This document shows positions 14,140 to 21,194 of a DNA stretch of 22,027 nucleotides, in pieces; position 1 is the stretch's first letter; every line of letters begins with the position of its first letter. The position numbers and the translations under genes were made by a program. The stretch is taken from assembly GCA_964346545.1 (NCBI GenBank), contig CAYFVR010000044.1:1-22027 (forward strand), written 5' to 3'. The notes below the pieces were generated by a model, which saw nothing but the letters and a program-made list of their open reading frames with translations, searched no databases and was not told the DNA's origin. The stretch comes from CAYFVR01 sp964346545. GTDB lineage: Bacteria; Desulfobacterota; Desulfobacteria; Desulfobacterales; Desulfococcaceae.

Positions 14140-16334
14140 ATGAAAGAATTATTGGGCTTTCTATGTATTTTTTTTCTGGCGGCGACCGTGCCGGTTTTGC
14201 CCTTGGGCGCGGCCGACTCCGTCCATTTCGAGGGGGAAGGCTTCGTTGTCCCCACCGAAAAATCCCAGGCCGGGCTGGGGACCGATTTTCGGCTGCGGCA
14301 GGGCGAGCCGGCCGAGTCCACGGTTCGGGTTTCGGTGATCAGCGGAGAATTTCCCAACGTCGAGGTTCTGGCCACGGTCCTGGACGCCAATGGGATTCCG
14401 GTCACCGGCTTGACCGAGGCCGATTTTACGGCGCTGGAACAGTCCGCGTTGGAAGGCGCTCCCGTGGAACAGAACTTGACCTGTTTCGAAGAGGTGGTTT
14501 CCGGCGGGAACGGCGTTTCTTTCGCCATGACGTTCGATGTCAGCCAAAGCATGAATTTTAATAACCGGCTCCCCGACGCCAAGGTCGCGGCAACCGATTT
14601 TTTGGCGGCAACCGATCCCGCCGACCGCGGCTCTCTGGTCTCTTTTTCGGGCTGTGATCAGGGCGGGGTNNNNNNNNNNNNNNNNNNNNNNNNNNNNNNN
14701 NNNNNNNNNNNNNNNNNNNNNNNNNNNNNNNNNNNNNNNNNNNNNNNNNNNNNNNNNNNNNNNNNNNNNATCCCGCCGACCGCGGCTCTCTGGTCTCTTT
14801 TTCGGGCTGTGATCAGGGCGGGGTTGTGGTTCCGTTGACGACGGTGGGGACCGATACCGACGGCGACGGAACCACCGATCTCGACGCGGGAATTAACGGC
14901 TTGGCCCCCATCAGTCTGACGGCGCTGTTTGACGGCATCAGTGACGCGTTGGACACGCTCGAAGGGGTTTCCTCGCCCAAGGGGGTGATCGTCTTCACCG
15001 ACGGCCAGTCCAACGCCGACTGCCGGTTTTCCATGGACGCGGTCATCCAAAAGGCCCAGGCGGCCAGCACGCCGGTGTACACGATTGGGTTGGCGCTGGA
15101 CCCGGGAAGCCCGGCCGAAGATCAACTGATCCAGATTGCCCAGGAAACCGGCGGCGAGTACGAGGCCGCGCCCACCGCCGCCGACATGACACAGATTTAC
15201 CAAGATATCGCGGATACCATTCGCAGCCAGTACCGCCTTTGCTATACCTCTCACAATCCCGCCTTCGACGGCACGGAGCGCAGCGTCACCGTGATCGCGG
15301 ACGGCATTTCCGGCGAGGGGAGCTATACCGTTGGGGCGACGGCCGAAAATCGGCCGCCGGAGGTCTTGCATGCCCCGGCGACCACCGCCATGGAAGGCCA
15401 ACCCATTGATATTTCGGCCACGGCCACCGATCCGGACGCCGGCGATTCGGTGGTTTCCATGACCCTGTTTTATCGACCCCAGGGCGGAAACGCCGACGGC
15501 GATTATCAATTCGTATCCATGACGCCCGGAGCGGACAACACTTGGACCGGCCAAATTCCCGGCTCCGCGGTGACCTTGGCCGGTATCGAATACTACCTCC
15601 GGGCCGAAGACGCCCAAATGGCCCAGGGGCTGTCCGGAAGCGCCTTGAATCCCTTCCCCGTGACCGTGACGGCCGCCGCTCCCGTGGCCGAGGCCGGACC
15701 CGACCGGAGCGTCATCGAAGGGGAGACCGTTTTTCTGGACGGCGGCGCGTCCACCACGCCGCTCCCGGACGGATTCCTCGTCTACGCCTGGGAGCAGGTT
15801 GGCGGGCCCGCGGTCGCGCTGACCGACGCGAACACCCCCTCCCCGAACTTCGTCGCGCCAGACGTTGGACCCTCGGGCGAGGTGTTGACCTTTTCGTTGA
15901 CGGTCACCGATTCCGCCGGTCGAACCGATACGGATACCGTCGCCGTCGCCGTGAACGACACGCAAGCGCCGGCGCCTGGCTTCACCTTCTCTCCGGCCGC
16001 TCCCATTGCGGGCGAACCGGTTCAGTTCACGGACCAATCCACCCCCGGAGACGCGGCGATAACGGAATGGGCCTGGAGTTTCGGCGACCTTGGAACCCGT
16101 GCCGAACCCAATCCCGTCTTCACTTTTTCCGAACCCGGCACTTACACCGTCTCGCTGGCCGTCACCGACGCCAACGGAGCCATTGGATCGTCGTCCCGGC
16201 CAATCGTTGTCGCCGAGCCGCCTTGCGTCGAGGCCGACTGCGGCGGCAGCGGTGGTTGCTTTCTCCGTTCGATTTCGGAGGACTCTTCCGGGATATCGCC
16301 GATTCGGACGATTCGGGGATGGATGAAGCGTTAA
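14140..16334 (+). CDS. Secreted von Willebrand factor A protein with C-terminal PKD/Ig-like domains, interrupted by an assembly gap
   Basis: The N terminus MKELLGFLCIFFLAATVPVL is a Sec signal peptide, probably cut near LGA-ADS. A vWA domain follows: the MIDAS motif DVSQS (14537-14551), and after the gap VIVFTDGQSNADC and TPVYTIGLALD, ending near QYRLCYTSHNP. Then come beta-rich segments, an Ig/PKD-like domain beginning PVAEAGPDRSVIEGE and a true PKD repeat with WAWSFGDLG and PGTYTVSLAVTD. The tail has CGGSGGCF, resembling glycine-cysteine tails of some exported proteins, then a short basic end. vWA proteins bind ligands through a metal ion, and PKD domains are typical of surface adhesins. 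The left and right parts are in different frames as written. Removing the N run plus one copy of the 55-bp flank (155 bases) joins them in frame as a 679-residue protein. It precedes an outer-membrane protein gene by 71 bases, so a shared envelope role is likely. Confidence 0.85.
14615..14669 (+). repeat. 55-bp exact duplication flanking the gap, left copy
   Basis: The 55 bases immediately before the N run are identical to the 55 immediately after it (14770-14824). This is the pattern of two contigs ending in the same k-mer, not a biological repeat; see the finding on the gap. Confidence 0.93.
14670..14769. other. Assembly gap of 100 N
   Basis: Exactly 100 N characters inside the vWA gene. 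The identical 55-bp flanks show that the two contigs overlap, so the gap is probably spurious and of zero real length. Confidence 0.97.
14770..14824 (+). repeat. 55-bp exact duplication flanking the gap, right copy
   Basis: Identical to 14615-14669. Collapsing both copies into one restores the continuous vWA reading frame (Gly-Gly-Val-Val-Val-Pro-Leu across the join). Confidence 0.93.
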
Positions 16335-16348
16335 TGAAGCGACCAATC

Positions 16349-16372
16349 CGGGCCGTCCTTCCGGACGGCCCG
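16349..16372 (+). other. Intergenic hairpin between the vWA and OmpA genes
   Basis: A perfect 10-bp stem CGGGCCGTCC / GGACGGCCCG with a TTCC loop lies 14 bases after the vWA stop and 33 bases before the OmpA start. There is no T-tract, so it is more likely an RNA-stability or processing element, or a partial terminator, than a full intrinsic terminator. Confidence 0.5.
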
Positions 16373-16405
16373 CTTCGGACCGGAATGGTCCAGGGGAGAA
16401 TAAGG

Positions 16406-17890
16406 ATGAAAAATCGGAGGGAATCGCGATTTTTGCGCGGGCTGGTCGTGCTGGCGGCTGTTCTGGCGCTCTTGCCGTCCGCCGCGTCGGCCGAGGAACG
16501 AGCGGGGGCCGGCAGCTTCAGCACCCAGGGCGGCGTTTACGTGTTCGACCATCAACAGGATTTGGAAAAGGACGCGGTGGGGACCATCGGCGTGGGGTAC
16601 AACTTCACCGACCGCCTCGCCGCCGAGATCGTGGGCGGGGTGGGCCATTTCGAACACAAGTATTTTAACGAGGACGAATGTTGCTGCGCCGAGGACAACG
16701 CCACCGGCTACATGCTCCGGGGCGAGGCGCTGTATCACTTTCGGCCCAAGGCCAAGCTGGTGCCGTACCTGGCCGCGGGCGCGGGAGGCGTTTGGCTGCG
16801 GGGCGAAAACCGTTCCGACGAGGAGTACGCCACGGTCAACTACGGGGCCGGCGTCAAATATTATCTCACCGACAACATCGCCTTCCGGGGCGACGCCCGG
16901 CATATTTACGGTATCGAGGATTCCCACAATAATTTTTCCACCACCGTGGGGCTTCACTTCAATTTCGGCGGCCAACCCAGAGCGGTGACGCCCGCCCCCG
17001 CGGCCGTCGCCCCCGCTCGGCCCAAGCCGATTCTGGTGGCCGAAGAGAAGACGCCGGGCGAGGTGACCGTACGGCCCGTGGAGATCGGCGAATTCGGCGG
17101 TCGGCCGCCAGAGAATGGCGAGAAGCTGTCCATCGACATGAAGCTCCAGTTCGGCCTGGATTCCGCCGGCATTCGGCCCGAAGACCGGCCCAAGCTGGAC
17201 AAGTTGGGGCGGTTCATGGCCCAGTATCCGGAAACCCATGCGGTGGTGGAGGGGCACACCTGCAATCTGGGCAGCGCCAGCTATAATTTCGACCTGTCTT
17301 GGCGGCGGGCCCGATCCGTAAAGGATTATTTGGTCAAAAATTTCGACATCGATCCGGAACGGCTTCAGGCCCGAGGCTACGGCCTCACCCGGCCCATCGC
17401 CGACAACGCCACCGAGGCCGGCAGGAAGAAAAACCGACGGGTGCTGGTGGTGGTTTCCAACGGCGGCGCCTTGGAAGTGCCGGAAGGCTTGAGCCATGCG
17501 CCCAGGGAAAAGGCGGGCGAACCCGCCGCGCGGGCGGCCAAAGCCGGCGAACGGGTTTTGCGCCGAATCGACATCGACGACGAGAAGGAGGCCCTCGCCG
17601 TGAACCTGGTGGCCGACGGGCCGGTGGAGAATTTCAAGGTGTTCGCGCTGGAAGGCCCGAACCGGCTGGTGGTGGACTTGGTCGGAGACTGGCGGGGACC
17701 GGAACGGAAGGAGATTCCGGTGGATCGGAAAGGGGTGGCCCGGGTCCGCATGGGACGCCATCCGGAACACTATCGGGTGGTCATCGACTTTTCGGACGCG
17801 GTCGCGGCCCGGCCCCGGGTTGCGCCTTCGGAGTTCGGCGTACGGATTCAGCTTCCGGAAGCGGCCATGATTTCCTCCGCCGCCCCCTAA
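16406..17890 (+). CDS. Outer-membrane OmpA-family protein with beta-barrel, OmpA C-terminal and AMIN domains
   Basis: A 494-residue envelope protein. Residues 1-29 are a Sec signal peptide (MKNRRESRFL, hydrophobic core, PSAASA cleavage). Residues 35-190 look like an eight-stranded OmpA-type barrel with alternating aromatic and Gly-rich strands, ending VGLHFNFGG. A Pro-Ala-rich linker (195-235) leads to an OmpA peptidoglycan-binding domain (240-355: VEGHTCNLGS, LSWRRARSV, KKNRRVLVVV). Residues 385-485 resemble an AMIN domain (VENFKVFALEGPNRLVVDLV), another periplasmic peptidoglycan-targeting module. The fusion should tether the outer membrane to the cell wall twice. The usual diaminopimelate-contacting Asp of GHTDN is Cys286 here, and a predicted barrel loop has three consecutive cysteines (92-94). 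The ATG at 16406 is preceded by AGGGGAGAA; longer in-frame starts would put charged residues before the signal peptide. It ends the plus-strand block at a strong terminator. Confidence 0.9.
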   Translation: MKNRRESRFLRGLVVLAAVLALLPSAASAEERAGAGSFSTQGGVYVFDHQQDLEKDAVGTIGVGYNFTDRLAAEIVGGVGHFEHKYFNEDECCCAEDNATGYMLRGEALYHFRPKAKLVPYLAAGAGGVWLRGENRSDEEYATVNYGAGVKYYLTDNIAFRGDARHIYGIEDSHNNFSTTVGLHFNFGGQPRAVTPAPAAVAPARPKPILVAEEKTPGEVTVRPVEIGEFGGRPPENGEKLSIDMKLQFGLDSAGIRPEDRPKLDKLGRFMAQYPETHAVVEGHTCNLGSASYNFDLSWRRARSVKDYLVKNFDIDPERLQARGYGLTRPIADNATEAGRKKNRRVLVVVSNGGALEVPEGLSHAPREKAGEPAARAAKAGERVLRRIDIDDEKEALAVNLVADGPVENFKVFALEGPNRLVVDLVGDWRGPERKEIPVDRKGVARVRMGRHPEHYRVVIDFSDAVAARPRVAPSEFGVRIQLPEAAMISSAAP

Positions 17891-17913
17891 CCCGTTTTCT
17901 CGGCAGTTCTCCG

Positions 17914-17958
17914 CGAACCGGTCGGCTTCCAACGAAGCGGCCGGTTCGTTTTTTTTTT
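17914..17958 (+). terminator. Intrinsic terminator after the OmpA-AMIN gene
   Basis: CGAACCGG (17914-17921) pairs with CCGGTTCG (17941-17948), with an inner GCTTC/GAAGC helix and a CAAC loop, followed by ten T residues. It closes the long plus-strand gene block. Confidence 0.92.
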
Positions 17959-18071
17959 GCCCATCCGGGCCCCGATTCCACGGGTGCAACTTGCCGCGGA
18001 TAGTGCCGCAACCTGTCGAATGTGTCGGAGCGAAGGAAGGCGCGGCCAAAGGCGACGCCGTTCATCTATCC

Positions 18072-18102
18072 AAAAAATGATTTGGGCGTATCGCATACGC
18101 CC
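18072..18102 (-). terminator. Probable terminator of thiB
   Basis: A perfect 8-bp stem GGGCGTAT / ATACGCCC with a 3-nt loop lies 56 bases past the thiB stop. On the minus strand it is followed by AAATCATTTTTT, so the T-run begins 6 nt after the stem. The rest of the 17959-18157 region between the two convergent genes shows no gene. Confidence 0.5.
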
Positions 18103-18157
18103 TTGGCCAATCCAGCGCCGCCGTCCGTTTAAATTGCCAAGGGGAACGGCATCTCGC

Positions 18158-19177
18158 CTAAAGAACCGCCTGTCGCCAGGCGGCCAGCCACGCTTCCCGA
18201 TTTTCCTCGATTTTTTCCGGCGGAAGCGCCGCGGACGCCTCGGTTCGTCCGACTTGGCGTTGGAATTCCGGAGGGAGTTCCACGGTGTTTCGCACCGGGA
18301 ACACGTACATTTGCCGAGGAATGTCCGACTGGTAGCGATGGCTCAACATGAAATCCACCAGGCGACGAGCCAGTTCCGGATTTCCCGCGTTCCGAAGGAC
18401 GCCGGCGAATTCGATTTGTCGGAAGGCGATCCGGTCGCCGTCCATGACCGCCACGCCGGGGGTGGCCGCCGGGCTGGCGCCGTAGCTGATCAAAATCGGC
18501 CGGTCGCCCCGGCCGGTGGCCGAAAAATGACCCCAGTAGGCCTCTCGCCAGCCCCGTGCGATTTTTACGGCGTTGTCCCGAAGCCCTCGCCAAAAATCCA
18601 GGTAGGCCGGATCGCCGAACCGGGCCACGGTGGCGAGAAGAAAGGCGAAGCCGGGGGAAGATACGGCCGGATCGGGAACCACCGTCAGGCCCAGGTATTC
18701 CGGGCGGGTCAGGTCCGACAGCTCGCAGGGCGGCTTCAGCCCCCGATCCGCGAACCAGTTTCGATCGTAGACCACGGTGACGTCGCCGAAGTCCACCGGA
18801 AGCAGGCGGTGTTGGGGGTCCAGTTGGAATTGTTTCGGAATCGCGTCCAGCTCCGGCGATCGATAAGGCGCGAAGATTCCGGCGCCCAGCGCCCGGGCCA
18901 TGTGGGCGTTGTCCACGCCGAAAAGGACGTCCGCCACCGGGCGGCCGGCGTGGTTGAGGGCATGTTCCAGCACCGCTCCGGCGTCGCCGGCCTTGAGGAA
19001 GCGGACGCTGGCCTCGTGCTTTCGCTCAAATTCGGCGATCAGCTCCGGGCGGATGTCGAAGCTGTCGTGGGTCAAAAGGGTGACCACGCGGGATTCCGAA
19101 TGGGGCTGCGCGAAGTGTGCGCCCAAGCCCCCACAGACGGCCAGATACGCTGCGATCAAGCAGACGTACGATCGCAT
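18158..19177 (-). CDS. thiB: Periplasmic thiamine-binding protein of an ABC transporter (ThiB/TbpA family)
   Basis: A 339-residue periplasmic solute-binding protein that should bind thiamine or a phosphorylated form and deliver it to a ThiPQ transporter. Signal peptide: MRSYVCLIAAYLAVCGGLGA. The mature part follows the ThiB family closely as I recall E. coli TbpA: LLTHDSFD near the start, VADVLFGVDNAHMARAL, PVDFGDVTVVYDRNW, VPDPAVSSPGFAFLLA, the binding-site region ARGWREAYWGHF, LISYGASPA, and VFPVRNTVELPPEF followed by REAWLAAWRQAV. The ATG at 19177 is preceded by GGAG at 5-nt spacing; upstream in-frame ATGs at 19228 and 19273 lie in the leader and would bury the signal peptide. No thiP (permease) or thiQ (ATPase) is next to it: upstream lies ETF-QO and downstream a convergent gene. 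The substrate could also be a related compound, but the family match is good. Confidence 0.88.
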   Translation of the reverse strand: MRSYVCLIAAYLAVCGGLGAHFAQPHSESRVVTLLTHDSFDIRPELIAEFERKHEASVRFLKAGDAGAVLEHALNHAGRPVADVLFGVDNAHMARALGAGIFAPYRSPELDAIPKQFQLDPQHRLLPVDFGDVTVVYDRNWFADRGLKPPCELSDLTRPEYLGLTVVPDPAVSSPGFAFLLATVARFGDPAYLDFWRGLRDNAVKIARGWREAYWGHFSATGRGDRPILISYGASPAATPGVAVMDGDRIAFRQIEFAGVLRNAGNPELARRLVDFMLSHRYQSDIPRQMYVFPVRNTVELPPEFQRQVGRTEASAALPPEKIEENREAWLAAWRQAVL

Positions 19178-19225
19178 ACCATCTCCAACGCTTCGCCTTT
19201 GCGAGGCAAGCGCGTTCAATTTTTC

Positions 19226-19282
19226 CATCACGGGTCCCGGTACCATTTTGCATCCCGGACGGGATGATTTCACCGGGTGATG
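19226..19282 (-). promoter_or_regulatory. Nested hairpin in the thiB leader
   Basis: Three collinear helices nest: CATCAC/GTGATG (19226-19231 with 19277-19282), CCGGT/ACCGG (19237-19241 with 19272-19276) and CATCCC/GGGATG (19251-19256 with 19261-19266) around a 4-nt loop. It lies between the predicted promoter and the thiB start. I do not see the conserved CUGAGA or CCUGAUC elements of the TPP riboswitch. The fold is visible; a regulatory role is inference. Confidence 0.4.
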
Positions 19283-19316
19283 GGGAATTTTTCACGAATG
19301 TCGAGTGAACGGCGGA

Positions 19317-19345
19317 TAAATAATGGTTTTGGGCGGGGGTGTCAA
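19317..19345 (-). promoter_or_regulatory. Candidate promoter of thiB
   Basis: The minus strand has a perfect TTGACA (19340-19345) and, at 17-nt spacing, TATTTA (19317-19322), which is a poor -10. It would give a leader of about 130 nt. The remaining gene-free stretch up to 19475 shows no other feature that I can support. Confidence 0.4.
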
Positions 19346-19475
19346 TGTTTTGGATCGGCGGATAAGGGACCGTCTGGATTTTCGTGGCGTCGCGAGTGGC
19401 GGAAAGCGGCGTATGGGGCTTCGAACGGAGGTTCGGGGTCGCGGGGGGCCGCCCGGACTTCGTGTTCCGGTTTGG

Positions 19476-19511
19476 AAAGCGGCGGGCGGGAAACGCCGTC
19501 CCGCCCGCCGC
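19476..19511 (-). terminator. Probable terminator of the ETF-QO gene
   Basis: A perfect 12-bp GC-only stem (GCGGCGGGCGGG 19479-19490 with CCCGCCCGCCGC 19500-19511) with a 9-nt loop begins 12 bases after the ETF-QO stop. On the minus strand only TTT follows, so it is a strong hairpin with a short T-tract. Confidence 0.6.
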
Positions 19512-19523
19512 CGAATGCCGGAC

Positions 19524-21188
19524 TCAGACCACGCCGTAGCTTGGCCCTTCCCCGCCCTCGGGGCAGGTCCAGGTGATGTTGCCGTAGGGGTCTTTGATGT
19601 CGCAGGTTTTGCAGTGCAGGCAGTTGGAGGGATTCAGCCGCAGCTCCCGTCCGCCGTTTTCGGTTTCCACCATTTCGTAGACCTGGCCCGGGCAGAATTC
19701 CGTGCAGGGGCTGCCGTAGGTGGGGTGGCAGGTGTTCACGCACAGATCGGTGTTGTGGACGATCAGGTGAGAGGGCTGGTCCTCCCGGTGGACCGTCTTG
19801 GACAGGTAAACGCCGGTGAGCTTGTCCACGAAAAGGGTTCCGTCCAGCGATTTGGGGTCCACCTCCGGAAGTTCCGCCATGGCGGCCGCCGGTTTCAGCG
19901 TTCCGGCGTCCGGCTCCGTGGGCATGGCGTCGCGAATGCCCCGGCCGCCCGTGAAATGCTGGGCGCCCAGGTGGATCAGCTTGGCCAGCCCCTTTTTGGC
20001 CAGCCCCTGGGCGAAATTCCGGCCCTCGTACATCTCCGCCCGGGCCCAGCTTTCCTCGAACCGCCGGGGGTAATCGGCCAGGGTTTCGGCGTCGCTCTTT
20101 CCCGCCTCCGCGGCTTGGAAGGCGGTTTCCGCCGCCAGCATGCCCGATTTCATGGCGAGGTGAATGCCCTTGAGCCCCGGCGTGTTCTGCATGGCCGCCG
20201 CGCCGCCCACCATCATGGCCCCGTCCACCGCCAGCTTGGGCATGGTGAAGTAGCCGCCGGTGCAGACGGTTCGCGCACCCTGCTCCACCACTTTTCCGTC
20301 CCGAATGATGTTTGCCACGAAGGGGTGCTGTTTGAAGCGGAGGAATTCGTCGTAGGGGTCCAGCAGCGGATGTTCGTAGCAGAGGGCCGCCAGATAGCCG
20401 ATGGCGATCCGGTTTTCCGCCATTTCGTAGATGAAGCCGCCGCCCGGGGTGTTGAAGCCCAGCGGGTAGCCCATGAGGTGGATGTCGTTGTAGGGGCTGT
20501 GGGCGAAGAAGCCTTCCTCGGGAAGCTGGATGACTTCCTTGATGCCCACTTCGAAGATCTGGGGCATCCGGTTGTCGAACAGGCCCAGTTGGCCGGCCGC
20601 CTGGCCCACGAGGCTGCCGCGCGCGCCTTCCCCGAGAATGGTGACGCCCGCCATCAGGTCAATGCCCGGTTCGAAATTGCCCTTGGGCTGGCCGTCCTTG
20701 TCCAGCCCCTTGTCGCCGGTTCGGACGCCGACCACGGTTTTCCCGTCCTCGCCGAACAGCAACTCGGTCCCGGCGAATTCCGGGAAGATGTTGACGCCCA
20801 TTTCCTCCGCGATTTCGCCCATCCAGCGGGCGAGCCGGGAGAGGCTGACCACGTAGTTGCCGTGGTTGCGCATGTATTTGGGGGTCATGGGCAGTTTGAA
20901 GTGGCGGGTTTCGGTCAGGTAGAAAAAGGCGTCGTCCCGGACCGTGGTTTCCACCGGGCAGCCGTTTTCCATGTGGTCGGGCAGCAGCTCCTTGAGCGCC
21001 GCCGGGTTCAAAATGGCCCCGCTGACCGCGTGGGCCCCGATTTCGGCCCCCTTTTCGATCAGGGCCACTTCCAGTTCCTTGCCATTTTCTTCCGCGAGTT
21101 GCATCAGTCGGATGGCGCCGGCCAGACAGGCCGGTCCGCCGCCGACGAAGAGAACGTCGAAGTCAATCCGTTCGTGTTCCGTGGTCAT
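19524..21188 (-). CDS. Electron-transfer flavoprotein:ubiquinone/menaquinone oxidoreductase (ETF-QO) with C-terminal 4Fe-4S domain
   Basis: A 554-residue membrane-associated flavoprotein that passes electrons between reduced ETF and the quinone pool, for example from acyl-CoA oxidation. An N-terminal FAD Rossmann motif (VGGGPACLAG, 15-24) is followed by family-typical segments GAEIGAHAVSGAILNP, a middle GEGARGSL region (FAD-binding), GGGFIYEM and MMVGGAAAMQNTPGLKGIHL. The C-terminal ferredoxin-like part has CTEFCPGQVYEM and NCLHCKTCDIKDP, giving cluster ligands Cys499, Cys523, Cys526 and Cys529 at the same spacing as mitochondrial ETFDH. The third glycine of the FAD GxGxxG is Cys21, an uncommon substitution. 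The ATG at 21188 follows a GAGGAAGG ribosome site that includes the stop of the upstream CAP gene, so the two are probably co-transcribed. No etfAB is in the window. Single-chain ETF-QO is about 550-600 residues, so the length is normal. Confidence 0.95.
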   Translation of the reverse strand: MTTEHERIDFDVLFVGGGPACLAGAIRLMQLAEENGKELEVALIEKGAEIGAHAVSGAILNPAALKELLPDHMENGCPVETTVRDDAFFYLTETRHFKLPMTPKYMRNHGNYVVSLSRLARWMGEIAEEMGVNIFPEFAGTELLFGEDGKTVVGVRTGDKGLDKDGQPKGNFEPGIDLMAGVTILGEGARGSLVGQAAGQLGLFDNRMPQIFEVGIKEVIQLPEEGFFAHSPYNDIHLMGYPLGFNTPGGGFIYEMAENRIAIGYLAALCYEHPLLDPYDEFLRFKQHPFVANIIRDGKVVEQGARTVCTGGYFTMPKLAVDGAMMVGGAAAMQNTPGLKGIHLAMKSGMLAAETAFQAAEAGKSDAETLADYPRRFEESWARAEMYEGRNFAQGLAKKGLAKLIHLGAQHFTGGRGIRDAMPTEPDAGTLKPAAAMAELPEVDPKSLDGTLFVDKLTGVYLSKTVHREDQPSHLIVHNTDLCVNTCHPTYGSPCTEFCPGQVYEMVETENGGRELRLNPSNCLHCKTCDIKDPYGNITWTCPEGGEGPSYGVV

Positions 21189-21194
21189 CCTTCC

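Noticed and set aside
14615..14824. Genuine 55-bp direct repeat or mobile-element target duplication
   Set aside because: The copies abut the N run exactly on both sides and collapsing them restores the frame, which fits an assembly overlap far better than a biological repeat.
14658..16346. Long open frame antisense to the vWA/PKD gene
   Set aside because: It crosses the N gap and the artefactual duplication, and is Gly/Arg-rich without domains.
16331..18049. Open frame antisense to the OmpA-AMIN gene
   Set aside because: It runs through the strong plus-strand terminator region and has no family resemblance.
19178..19345. TPP riboswitch upstream of thiB
   Set aside because: Looked for the conserved CUGAGA and CCUGAUC cores on the minus strand and did not find them.
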